Positions 1 to 8,273 of a DNA stretch of 64,000 nucleotides are shown here, one piece after another (position 1 is the stretch's first letter; each line of letters opens with the position of its first letter). The notes beneath the pieces were generated by a model. It saw nothing but the letters and a program-made list of their open reading frames with translations, ran no database searches and was not told where the DNA came from. The position numbers were made by a program, and so were the translations under genes. This DNA comes from Enterobacter huaxiensis (GTDB taxonomy: Bacteria > Pseudomonadota > Gammaproteobacteria > Enterobacterales > Enterobacteriaceae): contig NZ_CP043342.1 of the NCBI RefSeq assembly GCF_003594935.2, positions 4,464,001 to 4,528,000 on the forward strand, in the 5' to 3' direction.

Positions 1-1600
1 CGCGGCTGATGCCATTACCGGCGAGGTACAGCGCCAGCCAACCAACTGGCAGGCAATCATCATGTTCCTCATTTTCGTCCTGCTGACGCTGTATATCACC
101 TACTGGGCGTCGAAGCGCGTGCGCTCGCGTAATGATTACTACACCGCTGGCGGCAACATCACCGGGTTCCAGAACGGGCTGGCGATTGCGGGCGACTTTA
201 TGTCTGCCGCCTCCTTCCTCGGGATTTCCGCGCTGGTGTACACCTCCGGCTACGACGGCCTGATCTACTCTCTCGGCTTCCTGGTCGGCTGGCCGATCAT
301 TCTGTTCCTGATCGCCGAACGCCTGCGTAACCTGGGGCGCTTTACCTTTGCCGACGTCGCCTCCTATCGCCTTAAGCAAGGCCCCATCCGCATGCTCTCC
401 GCCTGCGGTTCTCTGGTGGTCGTGGCGTTGTATTTGATCGCCCAGATGGTAGGCGCGGGCAAGCTTATCGAACTGCTGTTCGGCCTGAACTACCACGTTG
501 CGGTGGTGCTGGTCGGCGTATTGATGGTGATGTATGTCCTGTTCGGCGGCATGCTGGCAACGACCTGGGTGCAGATCATCAAAGCGGTACTGCTGCTGTT
601 CGGCGCAAGCTTTATGGCCTTTATGGTGATGAAACACGTCGGCTTCAGCTTCAATAACCTGTTCACCGAAGCGATGGCGGTGCATCCGAAAGGGGAAGCC
701 ATCATGAGCCCTGGCGGGCTGGTGAAAGACCCGATATCCGCACTCTCGCTCGGTCTGGGGCTGATGTTTGGTACCGCAGGTTTACCGCACATCCTGATGC
801 GTTTCTTCACCGTCAGCGATGCGCGTGAAGCGCGTAAAAGCGTCTTCTACGCCACCGGCTTCATGGGGTATTTCTACATCCTGACCTTTATCATCGGCTT
901 TGGCGCCATCATGCTGGTGGGTGCAAATCCGGCGTTTAAAGACGCGGCGGGCGCGCTGATTGGCGGTAACAACATGGCGGCGGTGCATCTGGCTGACGCG
1001 GTGGGCGGCAATCTGTTCCTCGGCTTCATCTCGGCCGTGGCCTTCGCCACCATCCTCGCGGTGGTTGCGGGCCTGACGCTGGCCGGTGCTTCAGCGGTAT
1101 CGCACGACCTCTACGCCAACGTGTTCCGCAAAGGCGCCAGCGAGCGCGACGAGCTGAAAGTTTCTAAAATCACGGTGCTGGTGCTGGGCGTGGTGGCAAT
1201 CCTGCTGGGGATCCTGTTCGAGAAGCAGAACATCGCCTTTATGGTGGGGCTGGCCTTCTCGATTGCGGCAAGCTGCAACTTCCCCATCATCCTGCTCTCC
1301 ATGTACTGGTCAAAACTGACTACTCGTGGGGCGATGATTGGCGGCTGGCTGGGGCTGCTGACGGCGGTGGTTCTGATGATCCTTGGCCCGACAATTTGGG
1401 TGCAGATCCTCGGCCATGAAAAGGCCATCTTCCCGTACGAATACCCGGCGCTGTTCTCCATTGCCGTGGCGTTTATCGGCATCTGGTTCTTCTCGGCCAC
1501 GGACAACTCGCCGGAGGGTAACCTGGAGCGCGAGAAATTCCGCGCCCAGTTTATCCGTTCACAAACCGGCCTGGGCGTTGAACAGGGCCGCGCGCACTAA
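1..1600 (+). CDS. actP: Acetate/glycolate:cation symporter ActP, 5' end outside the window
   Basis: Sodium:solute symporter family permease that takes up acetate and glycolate across the inner membrane. The frame is open from base 2, so the gene is cut by the window edge; 532 residues are visible and the start and most of the signal-like N-terminus (about 17 residues judging from the 549-residue E. coli protein) are missing. The visible protein has the usual run of hydrophobic helices and ends in the conserved tail GVEQGRAH. Near-identity to E. coli ActP over its whole length makes the call secure. In E. coli the gene is the last of acs-yjcH-actP; the upstream partners would lie left of the window. 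It converges with the lrgB-like gene across a 31-bp gap. Confidence 0.97.
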   Translation, partial: AADAITGEVQRQPTNWQAIIMFLIFVLLTLYITYWASKRVRSRNDYYTAGGNITGFQNGLAIAGDFMSAASFLGISALVYTSGYDGLIYSLGFLVGWPIILFLIAERLRNLGRFTFADVASYRLKQGPIRMLSACGSLVVVALYLIAQMVGAGKLIELLFGLNYHVAVVLVGVLMVMYVLFGGMLATTWVQIIKAVLLLFGASFMAFMVMKHVGFSFNNLFTEAMAVHPKGEAIMSPGGLVKDPISALSLGLGLMFGTAGLPHILMRFFTVSDAREARKSVFYATGFMGYFYILTFIIGFGAIMLVGANPAFKDAAGALIGGNNMAAVHLADAVGGNLFLGFISAVAFATILAVVAGLTLAGASAVSHDLYANVFRKGASERDELKVSKITVLVLGVVAILLGILFEKQNIAFMVGLAFSIAASCNFPIILLSMYWSKLTTRGAMIGGWLGLLTAVVLMILGPTIWVQILGHEKAIFPYEYPALFSIAVAFIGIWFFSATDNSPEGNLEREKFRAQFIRSQTGLGVEQGRAH

Positions 1601-1606
1601 GTCCTT

Positions 1607-1630
1607 CTCCCCGGCCATCCGGTCGGGGAG
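1607..1630. terminator. Hairpin between convergent actP and lrgB-like genes
   Basis: A 10-bp stem with one G-T pair (CTCCCCGGCC / GGTCGGGGAG) and an ATCC loop fills the gap between the two convergent stop codons. It has no proper T-run on either side, so it may end transcription weakly in both directions or only protect mRNA 3' ends. Confidence 0.5.
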
Positions 1631-1631
1631 C

Positions 1632-2321
1632 TTAAAACATCACCCGCGCCACGAGCGGCGCAATCAGCACCATCACTACGCCTGAGAGCATCATCACCAG
1701 GCTCGCGACAACGCCCTCCTGCTGGCCGAGTTCATACGAACGTGCCGTGCCCGCCCCGTGCGACGCCGCGCCAAAGCCTGCCCCTTTCGCCATACCTTCA
1801 CGGATGGAGAGGCGTAAAAACAGCATATCGCCGACCGCCATGCCGAACACGCCCGTGACGACGACAAACAGCGCCACCAGATCCGGCTGTCCGCCGAGCG
1901 GCCTGGCTGCCGCCAGCGCAAACGGCGTGGTTACCGAGCGCACGGCCAGGCTACGCTGAATCTCATCCGACAGGGTAAACAGCCGCGCCAGCCAGACGGA
2001 GCTGCACACCGCCACCACCGTCGCGGTGACAACACCCGCGCTGAGCGACATCCAGTGGCGTTTGATAACGGCGAGGTTGTCATAAACAGGCACGGCAAAA
2101 GCGATGGTCGCCGGGCCGAGCAGCCACAGCAGCCAGTGGGATTCACCAATATAGTTCTGCCAGGAGATATGCCCGAAAATCAGCATCAGCACCAGCAGGA
2201 TCGGTGTGAACACCAGCGGCATCAGCGGCAGAGCGTGAAAGCGGCGGTACAGACGCTTGTTGGCAAAGTAGATAACCAGCGTCGCCGCCAGGCACATCAC
2301 GCTAATCTGAAAGTTAGTCAT
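1632..2321 (-). CDS. LrgB/CidB family membrane protein
   Basis: Integral inner-membrane protein of 229 residues, the partner of the LrgA-like gene just upstream. Family signatures include the segment VTTPFALAAARPLGG and the C-terminal GAASHGAGTARSYELGQQEG, which are typical of LrgB/CidB/YohK. LrgAB and CidAB proteins have been linked to murein hydrolase control and to pyruvate or cytidine/deoxynucleoside uptake, depending on the species; the substrate here cannot be told. The ATG at 2321 is chosen because it overlaps the lrgA-like stop by 8 bp, as expected for coupled translation; an in-frame ATG at 2342 lies inside the previous gene. Confidence 0.88.
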   Translation of the reverse strand: MTNFQISVMCLAATLVIYFANKRLYRRFHALPLMPLVFTPILLVLMLIFGHISWQNYIGESHWLLWLLGPATIAFAVPVYDNLAVIKRHWMSLSAGVVTATVVAVCSSVWLARLFTLSDEIQRSLAVRSVTTPFALAAARPLGGQPDLVALFVVVTGVFGMAVGDMLFLRLSIREGMAKGAGFGAASHGAGTARSYELGQQEGVVASLVMMLSGVVMVLIAPLVARVMF

Positions 2322-2724
2322 GCTTGTGCCTGCTGATTTCATACCGATACACTTTATCCACCACCCAGGCGGTCGTTCCCAGCACCATCAGCGTACTGAG
2401 GGCAATAACGGCAAAGATGCGCCAGCCGTCGACCATCAGCAGCTGCGCATAGTTCACCACCGCCACCACGGCGGGCACAAAGAACAGCAGCATCTCCGCC
2501 AGCAGCCAGCGCGCACCGGCGCGCACCCAGCGAAGCGGAATAACGCGACAGAGAATGAGCGTCAGCATCAGCACCATTCCCACCAGGTTGGCAGGCAGGG
2601 GCAGACTCAGCCAGTTGACAAGATATTCCGCGAAAACAAAGAGTCCCGCATAGAGCAGTACCTGAACCGGTACCTGGAGTCGTTGCACAACGGCAGGCGT
2701 AAAGCGGCTTAACGCCACGGCCAT
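2314..2724 (-). CDS. LrgA/CidA family holin-like membrane protein
   Basis: Small membrane protein of 136 residues with about four hydrophobic helices and the family motif LPLPANLVGMVLML. It is the first gene of a two-gene operon with the LrgB-like protein. The ATG at 2724 is preceded by a clear GAGGAAA ribosome-binding site at about 8 bp, whereas the longer ATG at 2772 has none and would intrude into the divergent promoter, so the shorter form is chosen; its length fits YohJ/CidA proteins (about 130 residues). The divergent LysR gene is the obvious candidate regulator, as CidR is for cidABC in Gram-positives. Confidence 0.87.
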   Translation of the reverse strand: MAVALSRFTPAVVQRLQVPVQVLLYAGLFVFAEYLVNWLSLPLPANLVGMVLMLTLILCRVIPLRWVRAGARWLLAEMLLFFVPAVVAVVNYAQLLMVDGWRIFAVIALSTLMVLGTTAWVVDKVYRYEISRHKHD

Positions 2725-2826
2725 GGGTGATTTCCTCAAAAATGAGACGAGGCGCCAGTATAGAGACCGCACGTAATCGACTGAAATGAATTAAAATCAT
2801 CGAAGGTATAGTTCCGAGGAATAATC

Positions 2827-3714
2827 ATGGACATAAGAACGCTGCGCTATTTTGTCGAAGTGGTTCGTCAGCAAAGTTTTACCCGCGCAGCGGAGAAGTT
2901 GTTTGTTACCCAACCTACCATCAGCAAAATGCTGAAAAACCTCGAAGATGAACTGAACTGCACTCTGCTTATCCGCGACGGGCGCAAGCTGTTGATGACC
3001 GATACCGGCCGCGTGGTGTTTGAACGCGGGCTGGCGATCCTGGCGGAGTTCCGCCAGCTGGAAGCAGAGCTTGATGATATCAACCATCTGACGAAAGGCG
3101 TGCTGCGCCTTGGCATCCCGCCGATGGTGGGCATGATGATGGCCGGGCCGATTAGCCTGTTTCGCCAGCGCTACCCCGGCGTCGAGCTGAAAATATCCGA
3201 ATTCGGCGGCCTGACCGTTCAGCAGGCGGTCACCAACGGCGAGCTGGACGTCGCGATGACGGCGCTTCCGGTAGAGGAAGAGAGCGGGCTGGCAACGCTG
3301 CCGCTCTTTAGCCATCCGCTGTGCGTGCTGGTTCCCCGCTCCGGCGAGTGGCTACAAGTCGACGCCGTGAAGCCCGAGCGGCTCGGCGAGCATCCTCTGC
3401 TGATCTACAACGAAGATTTTGCCCTCAGCCGCCAGCTGATGGCGCTGTTTAACCAGCACAACGTGAAGCCGCGGATAGCAGTACGTAGCGGGCAGTGGGA
3501 TTTTCTGGCGGCAATGGTGCAGGCCGGCGTGGGGATTGCCATCCTGCCGCAGCCGATTTGCGAGCGGCTGGATAAAAACACGCTGCGCTGGATCCCGCTG
3601 GAAAGCGATTTGTACTGGCAGCTGGGGATGATCTGGCGTGAAGGGGTATATTTGTCGCAGAGCGCGCAGGCGTGGCTGCAATGTTGTGAGGGGTTTTGGG
3701 TGCCCTCACCCTAA
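2827..3714 (+). CDS. LysR-type regulator next to lrgAB-like genes (CidR-like)
   Basis: A 295-residue LysR-type transcription factor. The N-terminal winged helix-turn-helix (MDIRTLRYFVEVVRQQSFTR, then AAEKLFVTQPTISKMLKNLE) covers roughly residues 1-65; the rest is a periplasmic-binding-protein-like effector domain. It is divergent from the LrgA/LrgB pair across about 100 bp, which is the classic layout for a LysR protein that controls its neighbour. Resemblance to CidR-type regulators suggests a role in sensing overflow acids such as acetate or pyruvate; this is inference and would fit the nearby actP. The start has an AGGA site 8 bp upstream. Confidence 0.88.
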   Translation: MDIRTLRYFVEVVRQQSFTRAAEKLFVTQPTISKMLKNLEDELNCTLLIRDGRKLLMTDTGRVVFERGLAILAEFRQLEAELDDINHLTKGVLRLGIPPMVGMMMAGPISLFRQRYPGVELKISEFGGLTVQQAVTNGELDVAMTALPVEEESGLATLPLFSHPLCVLVPRSGEWLQVDAVKPERLGEHPLLIYNEDFALSRQLMALFNQHNVKPRIAVRSGQWDFLAAMVQAGVGIAILPQPICERLDKNTLRWIPLESDLYWQLGMIWREGVYLSQSAQAWLQCCEGFWVPSP

Positions 3715-3735
3715 CCCTCTCCCACAGGGAGAGGG
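3715..3735. repeat. 9-bp inverted repeat of a common intergenic family
   Basis: CCCTCTCCC / GGGAGAGGG with an ACA loop, right after the LysR stop. A similar CCCTCTCCCC...GGGG.GAGGG element occurs at 24836-24858, so it looks like a dispersed repeat of this genome. Confidence 0.6.
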
Positions 3736-3749
3736 AACGGATCGAGCAC

Positions 3750-3779
3750 GTAGGCCCGGTAAGCGCAGCGCCACCGGGC
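3750..3779. repeat. REP-like palindromic unit
   Basis: GTAGGCCCGGTAAGCGCAGC followed by GCCACCGGGC is a typical enterobacterial REP unit in the gap between convergent lysR and yjcE. Such units often sit at 3' ends and can stabilise mRNA or bind DNA gyrase/IHF. Confidence 0.7.
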
Positions 3780-3789
3780 AAAACCAGCG

Positions 3790-5436
3790 CTACTGATTCT
3801 CTATCAACAGCGCTTCCAGCAGGTCCAGATCGTGCAGCAGCTTTTGCAGCGTCTCGTTGCTGATCTGGCGCGTGGCGCGCAGGTGGTACAGCTCGGCACG
3901 CTCTGAGCGCAGCGCCGCCAGACGGAACCGCCGTTCAAGGTTCTCCTCCTGCAGCGAGCTTTCCACATCGTTACGCCCGTCGGCCCGACGACGCAGGTTA
4001 CCAATCACGCGGGAACTCACTTCCGTCAGCAGCTGATTATCGATGTTCTCTTCCGCATCCGCGGCCAGGCGCTCCTCCATTTTCTGGATGGCGACAATTG
4101 CTACTTCAGCGGTAGCCGCCCGCGCAATACGTTCTTCTTTATGCTGCTGGGTCGAATCACCGGCATCAATATGCTGGAGTAAAATCGGCAGCATAATCAC
4201 GCCGACAAACAGCGAGAACAGAATGACGCCAGCCGCCAGGAAGACCAGCTCGTAACGCGCCGGGAAGACATCCCCGGTAGGCAGCAGCAGCGGAATAGAG
4301 AGCACACCGGCAAGGGTGATCGCCCCGCGTACGCCCGCAAATGAGGCAATCAGCAGTTCGCGCGTGGTCCACGAACCGAACTCCATCGGCTTTTTCGTCA
4401 GGAAGCGCACGCTGAACCTTTTCATCGTCCACAGCCAGCCGAAACGCACCAGCATCAGCGCCACGTAAATCAGCACGATGTCGGTGAACAGCATCCAGGT
4501 TTCAACGTTCGGGTCAGCTTCTGCCGCCACCAGCGAGGACTCGAGAATGCCCGGCAGCTGCAGGCCCAACAGCAGGAATACCATGCCGTTAAACACGAAC
4601 TCGAGCATTGCCCAGGTGCTGTTGGCACGCAGGCGCATCGCCAGCGGCGCACGGCGCATCACGCCAGCGCGGGTGATGGTCATCCCCGCAGCAACCGCCG
4701 CCAGAATGCCCGATACGCCAATATGTTCAGCAATCAGGTAAGAGGCAAACGGCAGCAGGAACAGCAGAACGATCTGCGTTGCCGGCTCGTCCCCGCCCCA
4801 GCGGCTGAGGAATCCCAGCGAGCGGCCGTACAGCCAGCTCACCACAAAGCCCGCCAGAATACCGCCAATCGCCACCTTGAAGAATTCAACGGTCGCACCG
4901 CCCACGGTGAACACCATCGTCCCCATGGCAACCGCCACGGCAAACTTCAGGGCGACCAGGCCAGAGGCGTCATTCATTAGCGCCTCGCCCTGCAAAATGC
5001 CCATGATTTTCTTCGGAATACGGCCTTCACCCACAATGCCGGAAAGCGCCACGGCATCGGTTGGCGACAGCACGGCCGCCAGCGCAAAGGCAGGAATTAA
5101 CGGAATACCCGGCACCGCCCAGTAGATCAGGAAACCAATCCCGACCACCGTTACCACCACGAGCGCCAGCGCCAGGCCGAAGATCTCTCGCCCGTGCTCA
5201 AGGAACTCGCGCGTGGGCGTTTTCCAGCCGTCGGCAAACAGCAGCGGTGGGATAAAGAGCACGAGGAACAGTTCCGGGTCGAACTCCACGTGCAGGCCAA
5301 ACGTTGGCCACGCCAGCAGCGCGCCAATGGCAATTTGCATGAGCGGCAAAGGCAGTTGGAAGGGCAGTACGCGTGTAACTACCCCGGATAGCGAGACCAC
5401 AAGGGTCATGATGAGTATTGTGAAGAAGATTTCCAT
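3790..5436 (-). CDS. yjcE: Na+(cation)/H+ antiporter YjcE, CPA1 family
   Basis: Inner-membrane cation/proton antiporter of 548 residues, nearly identical in length and sequence to E. coli YjcE (549). The first ~410 residues hold about 12 hydrophobic helices, including the conserved ALAAVLSPTDAVALSGI and EALMNDASGLV segments that carry the transport-site aspartates of the CPA1 (NhaP/NHE) family. The last ~130 residues form a charged, helix-rich cytoplasmic tail. It is a single gene facing left, with ghxP further upstream on the same strand but separated by a terminator. Confidence 0.95.
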   Translation of the reverse strand: MEIFFTILIMTLVVSLSGVVTRVLPFQLPLPLMQIAIGALLAWPTFGLHVEFDPELFLVLFIPPLLFADGWKTPTREFLEHGREIFGLALALVVVTVVGIGFLIYWAVPGIPLIPAFALAAVLSPTDAVALSGIVGEGRIPKKIMGILQGEALMNDASGLVALKFAVAVAMGTMVFTVGGATVEFFKVAIGGILAGFVVSWLYGRSLGFLSRWGGDEPATQIVLLFLLPFASYLIAEHIGVSGILAAVAAGMTITRAGVMRRAPLAMRLRANSTWAMLEFVFNGMVFLLLGLQLPGILESSLVAAEADPNVETWMLFTDIVLIYVALMLVRFGWLWTMKRFSVRFLTKKPMEFGSWTTRELLIASFAGVRGAITLAGVLSIPLLLPTGDVFPARYELVFLAAGVILFSLFVGVIMLPILLQHIDAGDSTQQHKEERIARAATAEVAIVAIQKMEERLAADAEENIDNQLLTEVSSRVIGNLRRRADGRNDVESSLQEENLERRFRLAALRSERAELYHLRATRQISNETLQKLLHDLDLLEALLIENQ

Positions 5437-5544
5437 GCGTTCCCTGTTTGCTGTGTTGCTTAAAAGCCAAACCTAAGGCGTCGTGCCTCTTATTCTATCT
5501 TCTCCAGAGTAACGCAAATGGCAACGACGTGTGTTCCGAAAATA

Positions 5545-5572
5545 AAAACGGGCGGCCTGAGCCACCCGTTTT
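5545..5572 (-). terminator. Rho-independent terminator of ghxP
   Basis: Read leftward, the stem AAAACGGGTGG / CCGCCCGTTTT (one G-T pair, 6-nt loop) is followed by a T-rich run, 17 bp beyond the ghxP stop. Confidence 0.8.
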
Positions 5573-5588
5573 CGCATAAAAGGACAAC

Positions 5589-6938
5589 TTAGATTGCCCA
5601 ACCGCCGGCGTAGAACGCCACCAGCGCGATAGCGATAACGACGGTGCCGATGTTCAGCTTGCGCCATTCACCGGAAACCAGGCGACCAATCACCAGCGAT
5701 GCGAAACCAATCATGATGCCGGTAACGATGTTACAGGTCAGCACGATAAATACCGCCGTGATCAGGCCAGACATGGCGTCCACGAAGTCAGCAAAGTCGA
5801 TTTTCGCCACGTTGCTCAGCATCAGCAGGCCGACGTACATCAGCGCTGGCGCGGTCGCGTAAGCCGGTACCAGGTAAGAAAGCGGAGAGAGGAACAGGAT
5901 CAGCAGGAACAGCACGCCGACGGTGATCGCCGTCAGGCCGGTTTTTCCGCCTGCCGCCGTGCCCGCTGCGGACTCAATGTACACAGCTGCCGGAGCCGCC
6001 CCCACCAGGCCAGAGAAGACGCTGCTCAGGGAGTCGGTGGTCAGCGCTTTGCCGCCGTCGATAATCTGGCCGTCTTTATCCAGCAGGTTCGCCTGGCCGG
6101 CTACCGCGCGGATAGTACCGGTAGCGTCAAACACGGCGGTCATCACCAGCGCCAGCACGCTCGGCAGGATCACCGGATTCAGCGCGCCCACAATGTCCAG
6201 GCTGCCAATCAGCGAATTGCCCTGGTCATCGCTCAAGGACGGCATGGCAAAGATACCGGAGAAGTGCACGGTCGGATCGAAGATCAGGCCAACAATGGAG
6301 ACACCGATAATGGTCAGCAAAATGCCGCCCGGCACCTTCAGTTTTTCCAGGCCGATAATCACCGCCAGGCCAATCAGGGACATGATCACCGGGAAGCTGG
6401 CGAAATGACCCAGCGCCACCGGCAGGCCGTCGAGTGGGTTTTTAACCACCAGGCCAACGCCGTTCGCGGCAATCAGCAGCAGGAACAGACCGATACCGAT
6501 GCCCGTACCGTGCGCCACGCCCTGCGGCAGGTTGCGCAAAATCCAGCTACGGATGCCGGTAGCAGAAATAATAGTGAACAGTACGCCCATCAGGAACACG
6601 GCGCCCAGCGCAACCGGCACGCTGATGTGCTGGCCCAGTACCAGGCTGAATGCGGTAAACGCAGTCAGAGAGATGGCGCAGCCAATGGCCAGCGGCAGAT
6701 TGGCCCACAGGCCCATTACGATGGAGCCCACACCGGCAACCAGGCAGGTCGCGACAAAGACGGCAGCAGGCGGGAAGCCCGCTTTGCCCAGCATCCCCGG
6801 CACCACGATGACGGAGTAAACCATCGCCAGAAACGTTGTCAGACCGGCAACGACTTCCTGACGCACGGTGCTGCCGCGTGCAGAAATTTTAAACATGGCG
6901 TCAAGTGAACCGCCGGTACGCGCAGATGGCGTAGACAT
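5589..6938 (-). CDS. ghxP: Guanine/hypoxanthine permease GhxP
   Basis: High-affinity guanine/hypoxanthine:proton symporter of the NCS2/AzgA subfamily in the inner membrane (formerly yjcD). With the start at 6938 (MSTPSARTGGSLDA) the protein is 449 residues, the same as E. coli GhxP, and follows it almost residue for residue. A second ATG three codons upstream at 6947 is too close to the GGGG ribosome-binding site, so 6938 is preferred. Two good PurR-box-like sequences in the upstream region (7053 and 7098) agree with the known control of ghxP by PurR in E. coli. Confidence 0.96.
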   Translation of the reverse strand: MSTPSARTGGSLDAMFKISARGSTVRQEVVAGLTTFLAMVYSVIVVPGMLGKAGFPPAAVFVATCLVAGVGSIVMGLWANLPLAIGCAISLTAFTAFSLVLGQHISVPVALGAVFLMGVLFTIISATGIRSWILRNLPQGVAHGTGIGIGLFLLLIAANGVGLVVKNPLDGLPVALGHFASFPVIMSLIGLAVIIGLEKLKVPGGILLTIIGVSIVGLIFDPTVHFSGIFAMPSLSDDQGNSLIGSLDIVGALNPVILPSVLALVMTAVFDATGTIRAVAGQANLLDKDGQIIDGGKALTTDSLSSVFSGLVGAAPAAVYIESAAGTAAGGKTGLTAITVGVLFLLILFLSPLSYLVPAYATAPALMYVGLLMLSNVAKIDFADFVDAMSGLITAVFIVLTCNIVTGIMIGFASLVIGRLVSGEWRKLNIGTVVIAIALVAFYAGGWAI

Positions 6939-7052
6939 AGAAAACATCCCCTGAGAGTTTTTATAGAAGTCCGTAAGCGTGGTGGAGACTCCACTGCCAG
7001 CAAAACGTCAAATCCCTGTGCTGCGTTTGCGACGAAAGGGGCGTCACAAAAA

Positions 7053-7068
7053 AAGCAAACGTTTAGCT
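7053..7068. promoter_or_regulatory. PurR box 1 upstream of ghxP
   Basis: AAGCAAACGTTTAGCT matches the PurR consensus ANGCAANCGNTTNCNT at all but one fixed position. It lies about 115 bp upstream of the ghxP start. Confidence 0.7.
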
Positions 7069-7097
7069 CCGCGCTTACAAAACGGGTGGTCAATTTT

Positions 7098-7113
7098 AGG
7101 CAAACGATTATCT
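7098..7113. promoter_or_regulatory. PurR box 2 upstream of ghxP
   Basis: AGGCAAACGATTATCT matches the PurR consensus with one mismatch and is 45 bp from box 1, between ghxP and the glutathione S-transferase gene. Confidence 0.6.
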
Positions 7114-7196
7114 AGCCTAATACCCGCCCTTTTCAACTGAACTTTCTCGTTTTTCGCTAAAATTCCCTTACAGCGATGAAGAAATAAGCAGAGGAT

Positions 7197-7212
7197 GCGC
7201 AAACGTTATCGT
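7197..7212. promoter_or_regulatory. Weak third PurR-like site
   Basis: GCGCAAACGTTATCGT has two mismatches to the PurR consensus. It lies near the 3' end of the GST gene and is the weakest of the three. Confidence 0.3.
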
Positions 7213-7234
7213 CAGTGCGCAATTTAGTAACATT

Positions 7235-7906
7235 TCATCCTTCGCCTGGGATACTGAGCGGACCGCCCTGCTCCAGGGTTCTCTGCCACCCGGGACGATC
7301 CTCGACCTTTTTCTTCCACGCCTGAGTATGCGGCAGGTTTTCAATCCCGCCGCGCGCCAGCAGAGCAAAGACAGGGAAACTCATCTGGATATCGGCCATG
7401 CTGAGCGCATCGCCCGCAAACCAGCTGTTTTCAGCAAGATGCGATTCAATAAAGCGCGCATGCGTTTCCAGCTGGCGGTTGAGATACGCTTTTTGCACCC
7501 CCTGCCCCAGCGCTTTCCCCAGCGTCCTCATGCCAAACGGCACGGGCGGCTTACCCAGGCTGTTGAAGACCAGCTTCATGAGCAGCAGCGGCATCAGCGA
7601 ACCTTCGGCGTAATGCAGCCAGAAGCGGTACTGAACTTTATGCGCGGGATCTAACGGCTTAAGACGGGATTCGGCGTCATAGGTTTCCTGAAGGTACTCG
7701 AGAATGGCGCCGGACTCTGCGAGGATCAGCCCGTTGTCTTCAATGACCGGTGATTTACCCAAAGGATGGACCCGTTTAAGGGACTCAGGAGCCAGCATGG
7801 TTTTTTCGCGCTGGTAGCGAACGATCTCGTAGGGAAGGGAAAGCTCTTCCAGTGCCCAAATCACACGATGTGAACGCGACTGGTTTAGATGGTGGACCGT
7901 TAGCAT
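7235..7906 (-). CDS. Glutathione S-transferase family protein
   Basis: Cytosolic GST-like enzyme of 223 residues. The thioredoxin-like N-terminal domain (about residues 1-80) carries NQSRSHRVIWALEELSLPYE, with the active-site serine region, and the glutathione-binding loop GKSPVIEDNGLILAESGAI; the all-helical C-terminal domain follows. The start at 7906 has a perfect AGGAG site 6-7 bp upstream; a longer frame to 7984 has no such site. This gene is absent from the E. coli K-12 soxR-ghxP interval, so it is an accessory backbone gene. Its substrate is unknown; the placement beside soxRS is suggestive of stress detoxification but not proof. Confidence 0.88.
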   Translation of the reverse strand: MLTVHHLNQSRSHRVIWALEELSLPYEIVRYQREKTMLAPESLKRVHPLGKSPVIEDNGLILAESGAILEYLQETYDAESRLKPLDPAHKVQYRFWLHYAEGSLMPLLLMKLVFNSLGKPPVPFGMRTLGKALGQGVQKAYLNRQLETHARFIESHLAENSWFAGDALSMADIQMSFPVFALLARGGIENLPHTQAWKKKVEDRPGWQRTLEQGGPLSIPGEG

Positions 7907-8027
7907 GATTTTCTCCTGTGATTCATACCTGTTAACTATAGAAAATCGAACAACATCGCGAAAATTTTTTGGCGAAAAAATCACCGCTCGCGCTGGCGAA
8001 AAGTAAGGCTTTGCATAAAATTAAAGT

Positions 8028-8170
8028 GTCAGCACAAACCGGAACCTCCTCAACTTGCTCGACATGAGGCGTGCTGATGTCGGGGGAAACCCTCCCGTGA
8101 GCCAGCGGGATAGAGAGAAAGACAAAGACCGGGAATAAACTAAAGCGCCCTCGTGGCGCTTTAGTTTTTT
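8028..8170 (+). ncRNA. sraL: SraL (RyjA) small RNA, predicted
   Basis: In E. coli and Salmonella the Hfq-binding sRNA SraL (RyjA, about 140 nt) is encoded between soxR and ghxP, running toward the soxR 3' end. The same slot here holds a -10-like TGCATAAAAT (8012-8021, with no good -35, as is common for sigma-S promoters) and, about 150 bp later, a very strong Rho-independent terminator. The implied transcript from ~8028 to 8170 is ~143 nt. It contains CCTCCTCAACTTGC, a C/U-rich stretch able to pair with ribosome-binding sites. No open frame fits. The 5' end is inferred. Confidence 0.72.
8137..8170 (+). terminator. Strong intrinsic terminator of the SraL-like RNA
   Basis: Stem AAACTAAAGCGCC / GGCGCTTTAGTTT (13 bp, CTCGT loop) followed by a T-run. 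Its symmetry could let it work leftward for soxR-side transcripts as well. Confidence 0.88.
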
Positions 8171-8182
8171 ACTGTGCTTTTT

Positions 8183-8257
8183 GCCGGGTGACGCTTCGCT
8201 TACCCGGCCTACGTTCTCGGTTTTGTAGGCCGGGTAAGGCGCAGCCGCCACCCGGCA
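8183..8257. repeat. BIME: two inverted REP units
   Basis: GCCGGGTGACGCTTCGCTTA (8183 on) and, in inverted orientation, GTAGGCCGGGTAAGGCGCAG (8225 on) with their complements form a classic bacterial interspersed mosaic element between the sRNA terminator and the soxR stop. Confidence 0.8.
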
Positions 8258-8273
8258 AACCGTCCGCACAGAC

